Shown: piece after piece, positions 1-10,019 of the stretch | How the letters are laid out: each line of letters begins with the position of its first letter | Numbering within the stretch: position 1 is the first letter of the stretch | NCBI GenBank assembly: GCA_026417075.1 | Contig: JAOADY010000089.1 | Coordinates: 1 to 33,796 of the forward strand | Source: Caloramator sp. | Lineage (GTDB): Bacteria; Bacillota; Clostridia; Clostridiales; Caloramatoraceae | Length of the DNA: 33,796 nucleotides | Direction of reading: 5' to 3' | The notes under the pieces: model-generated | Seen by the model: only the letters and a program-made list of their open reading frames with translations | The model's database searches: none | What the model was told of the DNA's origin: nothing | Program-made: the position numbers and the translations under genes

Positions 1-130
1 CCATATGGATTTTCCTCCTTTGATTTGGTTATGGTCGGCAAACCCATAAACATTCTATCAGAGGAGGTTAATTTTTTCTACTCATAGCTATAAGCCTTTT
101 GGAACCACGGGCTTAACCCGTGGTATTCAA
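1..130 (+). mobile_element. Possible right end of an IS200/IS605-like (TnpB-type) element, truncated by the window edge
   Basis: Perfect 8-bp hairpin ACCACGGG-CTTAA-CCCGTGGT (104-111/117-124) followed 1 nt later by TTCAA (126-130). Plus frame 1 is open from the window edge to TAG at 85-87. The architecture resembles IS605-type right ends; no transposase domain is visible. Confidence 0.3.
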
Positions 131-135
131 TATAC

Positions 136-174
136 AATAAATTATCCCCACTATTACAGTGGGGATAATTTATT
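136..174 (-). terminator. Intrinsic terminator, 17-bp perfect stem, probably bidirectional
   Basis: AATAAATTATCCCCACT (136-152), loop ATTAC, AGTGGGGATAATTTATT (158-174). It overlaps the stop of the M42 gene ending at 173. Confidence 0.75.
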
Positions 175-1156
175 ATTTTTTATAATCTATTGCTGCTTTT
201 AAAAGCAAATCTATTGTGTACTCAACATCCGTCATATCTACAATTTCATAGGGAGTATGCATATATCTTAATGGTATTGCAACAGCACCAGTTTTTATAC
301 CTGTTCTTGTAGTATGTATAGCACTCCCGTCAGTTGCTCCCTTTGCTATATCAAACTGATATTTTATACCGTACTTTTTTGCAGTATCCAATAAATAATT
401 TTTAACTTGTGGATGGCTTATAAGTCCATCGTCCATAATAGTTATACATGTTCCTTCTCCAAGCTTTACAACTGTTCTTACCCCTTCTAAAGAATCTCCA
501 GAGAAAGTTACATCAACTGCAACTGCAATATCTGGCTCTATAGCATATGCAGAAACCGCTGCTCCGCTTACATAGGTTTCTTCATGAACTGTAAATACAA
601 AATAAACATCGCACTCATTGCCCTTTAATTTTTTTATAGTTTCAATTAAAGCAAAACAGCTTATTCTATTATCAAGTGCACCTGTAATTATCCTATTTTC
701 ATTAACTATAAAATCTGATTTTATAACTCCAAAACAACCTATAGATACCTTTTTACATGCATTTTCATAATCTGATTCACCAATATCTATAAACATATTC
801 TTAATTTTCAAATCTTTATTTTCGTATATATTTTCTGCCATAATTCTGCCGCATACCCCGTTTTCAAAAACTACAATTTGATTTAATAAGGACATAGGAT
901 TTATTGAGCCAACCGTTGTAAATCTTAAAAGACCATTTTTTTCAATTTCAAGAAGAAGAATACCTATTTGATCCATATGAGCCGTATACATTATTTTTCC
1001 TTTACCGTTACCCCTTTTAACAGCAATAACATTACCAAGATTATCTTTTTTTATCTCGTCAACATATTCTTTAATTTCTTCTATTATAATATTTGCAACA
1101 TTTTCTTCATTTCCTGATGGTCCAAAAGCAGATGTAAGCTTTTTAATTAATTCCAT
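173..1156 (-). CDS. M42 family metallopeptidase (aminopeptidase/endoglucanase-like)
   Basis: 327 aa ORF with M42 motifs TAHMDQIG, GALDNRIS, HEETYVSGAA, AVDVT, YMHTPYE. Confidence 0.9.
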   Translation of the reverse strand: MELIKKLTSAFGPSGNEENVANIIIEEIKEYVDEIKKDNLGNVIAVKRGNGKGKIMYTAHMDQIGILLLEIEKNGLLRFTTVGSINPMSLLNQIVVFENGVCGRIMAENIYENKDLKIKNMFIDIGESDYENACKKVSIGCFGVIKSDFIVNENRIITGALDNRISCFALIETIKKLKGNECDVYFVFTVHEETYVSGAAVSAYAIEPDIAVAVDVTFSGDSLEGVRTVVKLGEGTCITIMDDGLISHPQVKNYLLDTAKKYGIKYQFDIAKGATDGSAIHTTRTGIKTGAVAIPLRYMHTPYEIVDMTDVEYTIDLLLKAAIDYKK

Positions 1157-1157
1157 T

Positions 1158-2162
1158 TTAATCCTCCTCCAAACTATACAATACTAATTTTAACAGTTTT
1201 AAAGTGTTTTCAAAATCTTTTTTATTTATCATACTTACAGGTGAGTGTATATATCTTGTAGGTACAGAAATAGTTGCTGTTATACAGCCTGTTCCTGTTT
1301 TATGTATTATTCCTGCATCATTTCCCCCCACATTTCCCTTCCTATATTGAAAAGGAATATTATTGTTTTTAGCAATCTCGACAATTCTTTTCATTAAATT
1401 AATATTAGCAGTAGAAGTTCTATCCATAATAGAAATCGCAGGTCCGCCTCCTAATGTCGTTACAAAATCCCTTTCTTCTTTTGCTATATCTGCACAGGTT
1501 GTCCCTTCTAATATTATTGCAATCTCTGGCATAACATATTTTGCAGCAACTTCAGCCCCTCTAAGTCCAACTTCTTCCTGCACAGTAAATGCAGCATATA
1601 AATCGAATTTGTAATTATCTTTAAGTGCTTCATATATCAAAGCACAACCAACCCTATCATCGAGCGCCTTGCATTTAATAACTTCATCTAATTCAATATA
1701 TTCACTTTCAAAAACCGCATAATCTCCAATTCTTATAAACTTTGAAGCTTCTTCTAATGATTGTGCTCCTATGTCTATAAACAAATCTTTTAATGAAAAG
1801 GGTTTTTTTCTCTCATCTAAAGGCTGAAGGTGTATAGGTTTTGCCCCTATAACTCCTTTAAGATTGCTTCTTCCAAAAATAACCCTTTTAGAAGGAAGTA
1901 TTCTAGTATCGATTCCTCCAACAGGTGCAAATTTAATCCTGCCATCATTTAAAATGTCAGTTACGATAAATCCAACTTCATCCATATGAGCCGCAAGCAT
2001 AACTTTTTTCCCATTTCCTTTTTTATGTACAATAAGATTTCCTATTTTATCTATTGAAATATCTCCAATGCCTTCAACGCCATTTTTGATAATGCTTCTT
2101 ATTTCTCCCTCGCATCCTGAAACCCCAAAGGCTGTTGCATACTCTTTAAGCATATATATCAC
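1158..2162 (-). CDS. M42 family metallopeptidase
   Basis: 334 aa ORF with AAHMDEVG, ALDDRVG, VQEEVGLRGA, ILEGTT, YIHSP. GTG start at 2162 or ATG at 2153; overlaps the end of the upstream M42 gene. Confidence 0.9.
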   Translation of the reverse strand: MIYMLKEYATAFGVSGCEGEIRSIIKNGVEGIGDISIDKIGNLIVHKKGNGKKVMLAAHMDEVGFIVTDILNDGRIKFAPVGGIDTRILPSKRVIFGRSNLKGVIGAKPIHLQPLDERKKPFSLKDLFIDIGAQSLEEASKFIRIGDYAVFESEYIELDEVIKCKALDDRVGCALIYEALKDNYKFDLYAAFTVQEEVGLRGAEVAAKYVMPEIAIILEGTTCADIAKEERDFVTTLGGGPAISIMDRTSTANINLMKRIVEIAKNNNIPFQYRKGNVGGNDAGIIHKTGTGCITATISVPTRYIHSPVSMINKKDFENTLKLLKLVLYSLEED

Positions 2163-3180
2163 CCCAATCCTTTAAAGTAGATATAAATGAAGCTATAAGC
2201 CTTCCTGCTTTTTCTACGTCATTGTAATTAATAACCTCATTTGATGTGTGCATATATTTAATTGGAATAGAAATAAGAAGCGTAGCAACTCCTTCACCTG
2301 ACACTTGAATAGCACAGGCATCCGTTCCGGTTTTCCCTGGCTCTGCGACAAGCTTATAAGGTATATCATTTTTATCAGCAGTTTCTATAAGCTTTTCAAC
2401 GAGTTCAGGATGAATATTAGGGCCTACTGCAATTTTAATATTTTTACCACATTCAACTCTTATATCATCCTTTGCATATTTATCTGCACTTGTAACATCT
2501 ATTGCAATTCCTATATCAGGATTTATTCTATTAGTTACTGTTCTTGCGCCTTTATATCCTACCTCTTCCATAACAGTTGCAACAAAATAAACATCAGGAT
2601 GATGTTCAACATTTTTTAATATCTTCGCACATTCAAACATTACACATATACCTGCCCTATCATCAAGAGCCTTTCCTGTAATATAATCTCCTAAAAGGTT
2701 TACTGCATTTCTTTTTATAGATATCAAATCTCCTGGAGATATTAACTTAATTAATTCCTCTTTTTTTAATCCTGTATCTATTTGCATATCATCAACAGCT
2801 ATAGCTTTTTTAGCCTCATCCTCCGTAAGTACATGAGGAGGTTTTGCTCCTATAACTCCATATACCTCTTTTTTACCATGAATAATTACTTCCTGTGCAG
2901 GAAGAACTTTTGCATCAACTCCTTTTAAACATCTAAATTCTATAAATCCTCTTTCATTAATATTAGTTACCATAAGCCCGACTTCATCCATGTGAGCAGC
3001 CAACATTATTTTAATGCTTCCCTTTCCTTTTTTAACTGCAATAAAATCTCCAAGAGTACCGTAATTTATTTCGTCTACATAATCTTTAAAAGCATAATTT
3101 AAAATTTCATAAAGATTATGTTCATATCCCGAAATTCCAATGCTGTCACTAAGCTTTATTAAAAATTCTCTTCCCTCCAT
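2146..3180 (-). CDS. M42 family metallopeptidase
   Basis: 344 aa ORF with AAHMDEVG, ALDDRAG, VMEEVGYKGA, AIDVTSADK, YMHTSNEV. Confidence 0.9.
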   Translation of the reverse strand: MEGREFLIKLSDSIGISGYEHNLYEILNYAFKDYVDEINYGTLGDFIAVKKGKGSIKIMLAAHMDEVGLMVTNINERGFIEFRCLKGVDAKVLPAQEVIIHGKKEVYGVIGAKPPHVLTEDEAKKAIAVDDMQIDTGLKKEELIKLISPGDLISIKRNAVNLLGDYITGKALDDRAGICVMFECAKILKNVEHHPDVYFVATVMEEVGYKGARTVTNRINPDIGIAIDVTSADKYAKDDIRVECGKNIKIAVGPNIHPELVEKLIETADKNDIPYKLVAEPGKTGTDACAIQVSGEGVATLLISIPIKYMHTSNEVINYNDVEKAGRLIASFISTLKDWGDIYA

Positions 3181-3233
3181 ACTATCCCTCCTTATTCTGC
3201 CAAATCTATTTCCATTATATCATAATTATCACA

Positions 3234-3261
3234 TAAAAAAACAACTGCCACATCAGCAGTT
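3234..3261 (-). terminator. Intrinsic terminator between the M19 dipeptidase and the M42 genes
   Basis: Minus strand AACTGC-TGATGTG-GCAGTT followed by GTTTTTTT. Confidence 0.7.
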
Positions 3262-3338
3262 ATAAACAAAATCAGTTAGCAAGCTACCCTCCTATAAAAA
3301 CTAGCTGCTTTTGATATTAATTTAATTAAAAAATAAAT

Positions 3339-4313
3339 CTATTTTAATATTTCCTTTATAATTCTTTCAAAATTTTTAAATGCTATTTTTTCTATATCCT
3401 CCTGTTTATATCCTCGGTTTTGAAGAATATTTATCAATTTCGGTACCTTAGACGCATCTTCAAGACCTATTGCAGAAGATAATCTTCCTTTCTGAAAGCT
3501 AGATGTTGTATTTTGAGTTAAAAAGTTACAAAAGTCAAAGCCAAAGCCAATATAATCTATTCCTACAAGCTGTACAATATAATCTATATGATTTGCAAGA
3601 TTTTCAATAGTAGGTTTTTTTTCATCAATAAAATCCGGCCATGAATTAATTCCTATAACTCCTTTTCTTTCTGCAATAGCTTTTATTTGATCATCCTTTA
3701 AATTTCTAGAAACTTTACATAAACTATATGCATTAGAATGAGAAGCAATAAAGGGTTTTGAAGTATTTTCATATATATCCCAAAAAGTTTTTTCATTTCC
3801 ATGGGATACATCTATTATTATTCCCAAATCCTCCATCCTTTTTAATGCTTTTATGCCAAGTTCAGTAACCCCTCTGCTCTTATCTAAAGCTCCAACACCC
3901 GTTGCAAACTCGTTTTCTTCATTCCATGTAAGCATAGAATGTCTTATACCCATTTTGTAAAGCATATTTATGAGACTTACATTTCCTTTAAGCCCGCTTA
4001 ATCCTTCCATTCCTAGGATTATCGAAATTTTCCCTTTTTCTTTTATCTTTTCCATATCATTATAGTTTAAAGCAATTTCCCCATACTCTTTCATTTCATC
4101 AATTTCTTCACAAACAGCTCCAAATATATCGAGCATTCTTTCAGTTGGATTTTTATCATAGGGAGGATCAATCCATAGAACAAGTATTGTACCCTCTATA
4201 CCTCCTTTTTTAATCCTTTCTAAATGTCTATTTTTAAAGACATTTTTTTCTCCATTGAGCCTTCTAATTGTTACATCCGTTAATATATCAGAATGTCCAT
4301 CGAATATTCTCAT
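3339..4313 (-). CDS. Membrane dipeptidase (peptidase family M19)
   Basis: 324 aa ORF with N-terminal DGHSDIL, IIDVSHGNEKTF, IASHSNAYSL, IGFGFDF; M19 renal dipeptidase pattern. Confidence 0.9.
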   Translation of the reverse strand: MRIFDGHSDILTDVTIRRLNGEKNVFKNRHLERIKKGGIEGTILVLWIDPPYDKNPTERMLDIFGAVCEEIDEMKEYGEIALNYNDMEKIKEKGKISIILGMEGLSGLKGNVSLINMLYKMGIRHSMLTWNEENEFATGVGALDKSRGVTELGIKALKRMEDLGIIIDVSHGNEKTFWDIYENTSKPFIASHSNAYSLCKVSRNLKDDQIKAIAERKGVIGINSWPDFIDEKKPTIENLANHIDYIVQLVGIDYIGFGFDFCNFLTQNTTSSFQKGRLSSAIGLEDASKVPKLINILQNRGYKQEDIEKIAFKNFERIIKEILK

Positions 4314-4370
4314 TTTTATGCCTCCTGTTTCTAATTAAACCTATTACTTCTCATTCATCAATATATGCTA

Positions 4371-5582
4371 TTACATTCCAAATATTTTTCCCAATATATT
4401 TCCTGTAAATATTCCAATATAGTTTCCTATTACATACCCCCAAACTCCAACAAGCATCGCAGGTAATACAAGTTCTGTCCATCCTTTAGCAATTGCCATA
4501 GCTGCTGCTGTTGTAGGTCCACCAATATTAGCATTAGATGCTACACAAAGTTCTTCAAGGTTGAATTTTAAAAGTTTACCAAATGAAAAAGTTATAAGCA
4601 TATTGACAATTACCATTATAAGACAAAACAAGAGAAGTATAGGACTGTTTAATATAATAACTTTAAGATCCGCAGGAGCACCAATTACAACGAAAAATAT
4701 ATATATCATAAATGTTCCAATTTCCTGAGCCCCTCTTATTTCCCCAAGGAATTTCGGGAAAAGAGTTGCAAGTATAACCGTTAAAGTTGTTATAACAAAA
4801 TACTTTTGACCAAATATTGATTTTATAACTGGTGCTAGGTTAGTTGCATTAACCCATGCACAGAATTTAACTGATAAAAATACTATTATAAATGTCATTC
4901 CAAAAGCTTCAGCCATGTCAAGTAAAGATATTTCCTTCCTTCCCCAATAGCTTGCAGCCTTATTCTCTCCTTCACATCCTGAAACTGCCTTGTCCTGTTT
5001 TTTAACAGCATCTTCATAGGGATGTCCATAATGTTTCTTGAAAAATGCAGTAGATGGAATAGCCATTAAAATCATAAAGTATATTGCCATATTAAGATTA
5101 TCTGCAACTATTAAAGCATTAACCTGATTTTTAGATGTCTTAAATGCCTCTGACATCGCAACAAAATTGACGCTTCCTCCAATATAACTTCCTGTCATCA
5201 TAGCTGCTGCTTTGTGAATTTCTGGTATAAATTTTGATAAAAGAAAACATGCCCCGAATGCTCCAAGGATTGTGCCAACTGCACTTATATTAAATGCCAA
5301 GAAGGTTCTACCACTTTCTTTCCATATCTTTTTTAAATCTGCTTTAAAGAGCAAAAGTGGAACTGCAAGAGGAACGATATATCCCCATACAGCATCATAA
5401 ACTGGAGCTTCAGTTGGAATAATTTTTAAATTTGCAAGAATAAATGCCCCAAGTAAAGCTATAACTGCACCGCTGATTTTTGCTGCCCAGTTATATTTTT
5501 GTTCAAGATAAATACTGACAGCAGCCCAAGATATAAGAATAGTCCATAATGCCAATGTGTCATCTGCTTTAAAAAATGTCAT
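4371..5582 (-). CDS. DUF819 family integral membrane protein (putative transporter)
   Basis: 403 aa, multiple hydrophobic segments, MMTGSYIGGSVNFVAMSEAF and NANIGGPTTAAAMA motifs typical of DUF819. Confidence 0.85.
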   Translation of the reverse strand: MTFFKADDTLALWTILISWAAVSIYLEQKYNWAAKISGAVIALLGAFILANLKIIPTEAPVYDAVWGYIVPLAVPLLLFKADLKKIWKESGRTFLAFNISAVGTILGAFGACFLLSKFIPEIHKAAAMMTGSYIGGSVNFVAMSEAFKTSKNQVNALIVADNLNMAIYFMILMAIPSTAFFKKHYGHPYEDAVKKQDKAVSGCEGENKAASYWGRKEISLLDMAEAFGMTFIIVFLSVKFCAWVNATNLAPVIKSIFGQKYFVITTLTVILATLFPKFLGEIRGAQEIGTFMIYIFFVVIGAPADLKVIILNSPILLLFCLIMVIVNMLITFSFGKLLKFNLEELCVASNANIGGPTTAAAMAIAKGWTELVLPAMLVGVWGYVIGNYIGIFTGNILGKIFGM

Positions 5583-5861
5583 TTAGTATCACTCCTTTTC
5601 TTAAGTTTTACTTTAAAATTTTTATTATTTTACATTTCATTATATTGAATTTTTAAATATTTTCAGCAATATAAATATTTATTAATAATAATTATATCCT
5701 TATTTTGTTATTTATACATAATCCAATATTCCACAATTTACACAAATATTTCTGAATATTCTTTAATTTATTTTATCATTCTTCAATTTATTTATAATTC
5801 CATTTTTTTGTTGAAAATAATTCTATTTTTATTTTAAAATTTTAAAATTTCAATATAATGA

Positions 5862-5886
5862 AAGAGGCAACCAAAAGGCGCCTCTT
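5862..5886 (-). terminator. Possible terminator downstream of the XRE-cupin regulator
   Basis: Inverted repeat AAGAGGC/GCCTCTT; weak U-tract on the minus strand. Confidence 0.4.
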
Positions 5887-5890
5887 AAAA

Positions 5891-6433
5891 TTAAAAACTC
5901 GGTGGAACCATAGACCATATTGAAATACACTTTTTATCCCCTACATTTACATATCTATGTGGAACTGTGCTGTCAAAATAAATGCTATCTCCTTCGTTTA
6001 ATATATACTCCTTTGTTCCCCATTTTACTTTAAGGGTTCCGCTTATTACGTAGCCGCATTCTTCACCTTCGTGACTTATAAGTTCATCAGTGCTACATTC
6101 TCCAACATCTATCTCAATTAAAAGACATTCCATTTTCTTATCCTTAAGGTCAGGAGATAAAAGTTCATAACTTATATTTGAATTTGGAAGCATAATCTTT
6201 TTCCTTTGACCTTTTCTAACTATAGGATCTTCCTCAAAATTTTCATCGAAAAAATAATTCATAGAAACACCAAGAGCTTTTGCTATCTTCCAAAGGGACG
6301 CAACGGAAGGTCCTGTAATATCTCTTTCTATCTGGCTTATAAGCCCTGTACTAAGCCCCGTCTTTTCAGACATTTGCTCAATACTTATATTTTTTGCCTG
6401 CCTTAATTCTCTTATTTTACTTCCAAGTTCCAT
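5891..6433 (-). CDS. XRE family transcriptional regulator with C-terminal cupin domain
   Basis: 180 aa; N-terminal HTH (IRELRQAKNISIEQMSEKTGLSTGLISQIERDITGPSVASLWKIAKALGV) and cupin (HEGEECGYVISGTLKV, GDSIYFDSTVPHRYVN). Confidence 0.92.
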   Translation of the reverse strand: MELGSKIRELRQAKNISIEQMSEKTGLSTGLISQIERDITGPSVASLWKIAKALGVSMNYFFDENFEEDPIVRKGQRKKIMLPNSNISYELLSPDLKDKKMECLLIEIDVGECSTDELISHEGEECGYVISGTLKVKWGTKEYILNEGDSIYFDSTVPHRYVNVGDKKCISIWSMVPPSF

Positions 6434-6450
6434 TTCAAAGCCCCCTATTT

Positions 6451-7644
6451 CTATTTACTTGTTTTTCCTCCCTTTATAATTCCCGCACTTGCCTTTGCCA
6501 AAAGGGCTGTATCAAAGGTATATATATTGCTGCTGTATTCATCATGCCTTTTTATAGCAAGTTCTATAAGTTTATCTATAAGCTCTTTAAACTTAATACC
6601 GCTGTTTTCCCAAAGATAGAAAGAAATAGAGCCTGGTATGGTATTTATTTCATTTACATATACCTTCATAGATTCTTTTTCAACTAAAAAATCAATCCTT
6701 GCAACACCGCTGCAGTCAAGAACCCTAAAGGCATCTATTGATAGATTCTTTATCTTATTAGATGTTTCTTCAGGAATTGGAGCAGGTATTTTTCTAACTG
6801 TGCTCTTCATACCTTTAGATCCGCTTCCTCTCATATATTTATCATCAAAGCTTAAAAACTCCTCTAAGGATATTGGCTGCTCACAAACTGATGAAATAAA
6901 ATCGTTATCAAATCCTATAACAGAACAGTTTATCTCTATACAATTTTCAACTGATTTTTCAACTATTATCCTTCTATCATATTTAGTTGCAACTTCAATT
7001 GCATTTAAAAGTCCCTCTTTATTCTTTGCTTTACCAATTCCAATGCTTGAACCTAAATTTGCAGGTTTTACAAAGGCTGGATAACCTATTTCTCTTTCTA
7101 TCTTTTGTAGTATATTTTCTTTATTTTTTTCATATTCATCCCTCGTAAACCATATATAATTTACAATTGGAAGGTTATTTGCTTTAAATATATCCTTCAT
7201 AATTATTTTATCCATTCCAACTGCTGAGCCTGTAACACCGCTTCCAACATAGGGAATATAACAAAGCTCAAATAATCCCTGCATTGTTCCGTCTTCCCCA
7301 TGAGCACCATGAAAAGCTGGGAATATAACATCTATTGGTATATATTCAACATCTTTTTTGAAAAAACCTTTTTTCTCTGGCAATACTATAAGTGCCTTAA
7401 TTGAAGGTATGGGGGATAAAAATGCTTTCTTAGATTTTGATAACAAACTATTTATATCTTTATAATTTTTAATATCAGAAAGTTCCTCTCCTGTATACCA
7501 GTCACCACTTTTTGAAACATATATTGGCACAACATCATATTTGTTTTTATCGATATTCTCAATCACCTGAATACCCGTTATAACTGAAACCTCATGTTCA
7601 ACTGAACGTCCTCCAAAAATAACTGCTACTTTCTTTTTTGCCAT
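6451..7644 (-). CDS. ddl: D-alanine--D-alanine ligase
   Basis: ATP-grasp ligase starting [24 protein letters not shown] with [43 protein letters not shown] at 7644 has an AGGAGG RBS; the longer ORF to 7704 is probably not the real start. Confidence 0.93.
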   Translation of the reverse strand: MAKKKVAVIFGGRSVEHEVSVITGIQVIENIDKNKYDVVPIYVSKSGDWYTGEELSDIKNYKDINSLLSKSKKAFLSPIPSIKALIVLPEKKGFFKKDVEYIPIDVIFPAFHGAHGEDGTMQGLFELCYIPYVGSGVTGSAVGMDKIIMKDIFKANNLPIVNYIWFTRDEYEKNKENILQKIEREIGYPAFVKPANLGSSIGIGKAKNKEGLLNAIEVATKYDRRIIVEKSVENCIEINCSVIGFDNDFISSVCEQPISLEEFLSFDDKYMRGSGSKGMKSTVRKIPAPIPEETSNKIKNLSIDAFRVLDCSGVARIDFLVEKESMKVYVNEINTIPGSISFYLWENSGIKFKELIDKLIELAIKRHDEYSSNIYTFDTALLAKASAGIIKGGKTSK

Positions 7645-7657
7645 ATTAAATCCTCCT

Positions 7658-9265
7658 TTACTCATTATAATTATCTGGCAAATCGTTTTCAAAAAGAACA
7701 ACATCTCCTGATGATACTATGCTTGAAAGCCTCTCTGTCGCCTTTTCAAGATTTGAAACAACAAATATTTTATCCTCACTAAATCCCTTTTCTAATAAGC
7801 CTTCTTTTATAGGTCTGCTCCTTTTAATTCCAACAAGTATAGCATAATCGCAGCACTGTGCTATTTTTTCTCCTAACTTTTTATTTTCCTCGTATTCTAT
7901 TTCGCCAAGTTCAACCATTCCCGGTGTTACTATAATCTTTTTATTTCCAGGAATCTCCTTTAAGGTTTCAAGGGCTTCTGAGGCTCCCACAGGGTTTGAG
8001 TTAAAGGCATCATCAATGACAGTAACCCCATTGTTTGTATCAAGAAGCTGAAGCCTGTGAGGCACAGGTTTTATCTTTGAAACCCCACTTATAATCTCAT
8101 CTTCATTAAGCCCCAATTCAAAGGCTACGCATATTGCTGCAAGTATATTGCTTATGTTGTGCTTTCCAAGAAGTGATGTTCTTAATGTAAAATCAATTCC
8201 ATTATTACCACAAACCCTGAATTTTAAACCTTCCTTTGTAATTTCTATATCCTTTGCATATACAAAAACTTTTTCATCAGCTTTTTTTATTCCATAAAGA
8301 TATGTTTTTATTTTCTTTTTGTCTGATAGTTTTAAACAGTATTCATTATCTCCGTTAAAAATTGCAACACCATCATCAGGAAGGGACTCAATAAGCTCAT
8401 ATTTTGTCTTTGCTACATTTTCTATTGATTTAAAGGTTTCAAGGTGCTGTCTTCCTATAGATGTCAAAACTCCAATTGAAGGCCTTGCAAGTTTGCATAG
8501 AGTTTTTATATCTCCCACATATCTTGCACCCATTTCGCAGACAAAAACTTCATGCTCATCCTTTAGCTGCTCCCTTATAACTTTAGTTATGCCCATAGGA
8601 GTATTAAAGCTTTCAGGAGTCATAAGTGTATTATACTTTTCTGAAAGTATAGTTTTAATAAAGTATTTTGTGCTTGTTTTGCCATAGCTTCCTGTAATTC
8701 CAATTACCTTTAAATTCTTCATATTTCTTATTTTAATCTGTGCTTCCCTGAAATATCTGTATTGAATGATCATTTCAATAGGATACATGATAATTGTAGA
8801 TAAAAGCATGACAGCTGAAAGAAGTACCCTGATTAAAATCAGCGATAATAAAAATACATTAAAGTTTGTAAAATAAAAAGCAATATACAATAAAGCCGCT
8901 GTTATTAAAATATCACAACTTAAAAGCCTTTTAGCTCTATTTGTATAAACAAGAGGTTTTTTAGCTTTAGCTTTGTTATTTTCATTTTTATATAATACAA
9001 ATAAACAAGCTGCTAAATAAATACTAAAAAATATATAATTATTTTTTAAAATAAAATTTAATGTAATCAATATAACAAAGGATATAATAAACCCTTCGTT
9101 TCCTTTTATATATGTTGATTTTAAGTTGCTTTTCAAAAATGTAAAATATTGATTTGGTCTATAACCTTCAAGCTGTGCCATATGAAGCTGTTTTATAATC
9201 TCTTTGTAAGAAGCTAATATAAAAAATAATATTGAAAATATATATATATAACTCATATCACTCAT
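7658..9265 (-). CDS. murF: MurF-type Mur ligase (UDP-N-acetylmuramoyl-tripeptide--D-Ala-D-Ala ligase family) with N-terminal transmembrane region
   Basis: [16 protein letters not shown]-loop, [60 protein letters not shown]. About 170 N-terminal residues contain several hydrophobic segments. Start is ambiguous (TTG 9274, ATG 9265 or ATG 9256). Confidence 0.85.
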   Translation of the reverse strand: MSDMSYIYIFSILFFILASYKEIIKQLHMAQLEGYRPNQYFTFLKSNLKSTYIKGNEGFIISFVILITLNFILKNNYIFFSIYLAACLFVLYKNENNKAKAKKPLVYTNRAKRLLSCDILITAALLYIAFYFTNFNVFLLSLILIRVLLSAVMLLSTIIMYPIEMIIQYRYFREAQIKIRNMKNLKVIGITGSYGKTSTKYFIKTILSEKYNTLMTPESFNTPMGITKVIREQLKDEHEVFVCEMGARYVGDIKTLCKLARPSIGVLTSIGRQHLETFKSIENVAKTKYELIESLPDDGVAIFNGDNEYCLKLSDKKKIKTYLYGIKKADEKVFVYAKDIEITKEGLKFRVCGNNGIDFTLRTSLLGKHNISNILAAICVAFELGLNEDEIISGVSKIKPVPHRLQLLDTNNGVTVIDDAFNSNPVGASEALETLKEIPGNKKIIVTPGMVELGEIEYEENKKLGEKIAQCCDYAILVGIKRSRPIKEGLLEKGFSEDKIFVVSNLEKATERLSSIVSSGDVVLFENDLPDNYNE

Positions 9266-10019
9266 TCCCTTCAAAAAATCTTGTTATAATAATATTAAAA
9301 TCATTTAGTTTATCAAGGTATGAAAAATGCCCTGCACCTTTAAATACTACAAGTCCCGCATCTGGTATCTCCTTTTCCATTATTTTAGCAAAATAAAGAG
9401 GTGTATCCTTATCTTCATCTCCCCATATTAAAAGGGTTGGTGCTTTAATATCTTTAAGATACGGTCTTAGATCTTGATTTACAACTTTTACAAAGGTCTG
9501 CCTCATATTCCCCGATTCTTTATAATCCTTTGAGCCGTATTTTTTATAAAAACTCTCAAGCTTTTCATCCTTATTTCCCTTTGTAAAAGTCATATATAGC
9601 TTTTTTAAAAGCTTGAATTTATAAACCTTATAGTAATATTTAAAAGTTCTTTTTGGTATTATTCCTGCACTGTCAACAAGAACTACCTTTTCTACACATT
9701 CAGGATGGGTTGCAGAAAAAAGTATAGATACCCTTCCTCCAAAGGAATGTCCCACAAGGCATCCCTTTTCAATATTTTGAACTTTAAAAAACTTATACAG
9801 TAAATTCATATAATCAGTAACATCAAAGGGTCTGTCAGGAGGTGATGATTTTCCAAAGCCGGGAAAATCTATGGCGTACACTTCAAACTTTGTTTTTAAA
9901 TAGTTGAAAACTGGAAGGAAGCTGTCAGAGTTTCCCCCCCAGCCATGAAGGAGTATTATTTTTTTACCACATCCTTCATGATTATAAAATATATTAATTC
10001 CATCTATATTTACAAACAT
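9258..10019 (-). CDS. Alpha/beta hydrolase
   Basis: 253 aa; LLHGWGGNSDSF oxyanion region, LVGHSFGGR nucleophile elbow, WGDEDKDTP, GAGHFSYLD. Confidence 0.92.
   Translation of the reverse strand: MFVNIDGINIFYNHEGCGKKIILLHGWGGNSDSFLPVFNYLKTKFEVYAIDFPGFGKSSPPDRPFDVTDYMNLLYKFFKVQNIEKGCLVGHSFGGRVSILFSATHPECVEKVVLVDSAGIIPKRTFKYYYKVYKFKLLKKLYMTFTKGNKDEKLESFYKKYGSKDYKESGNMRQTFVKVVNQDLRPYLKDIKAPTLLIWGDEDKDTPLYFAKIMEKEIPDAGLVVFKGAGHFSYLDKLNDFNIIITRFFEGNE

Noticed and set aside
2305-2619. Plus-strand ORF (104 aa) opposite an M42 gene
   Set aside because: Shadow ORF antisense to a clear M42 CDS; low-complexity Ile/Cys/Tyr-rich translation, no RBS-supported start.
6394-7084. Plus-strand ORFs (97 and 148 aa) opposite ddl
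   Set aside because: Antisense to the well-supported D-Ala-D-Ala ligase; composition reflects the complementary strand.
9236-9253. Short (TA)n run near the murF start
   Set aside because: Brief simple repeat within AT-rich coding sequence; no evidence for phase variation.
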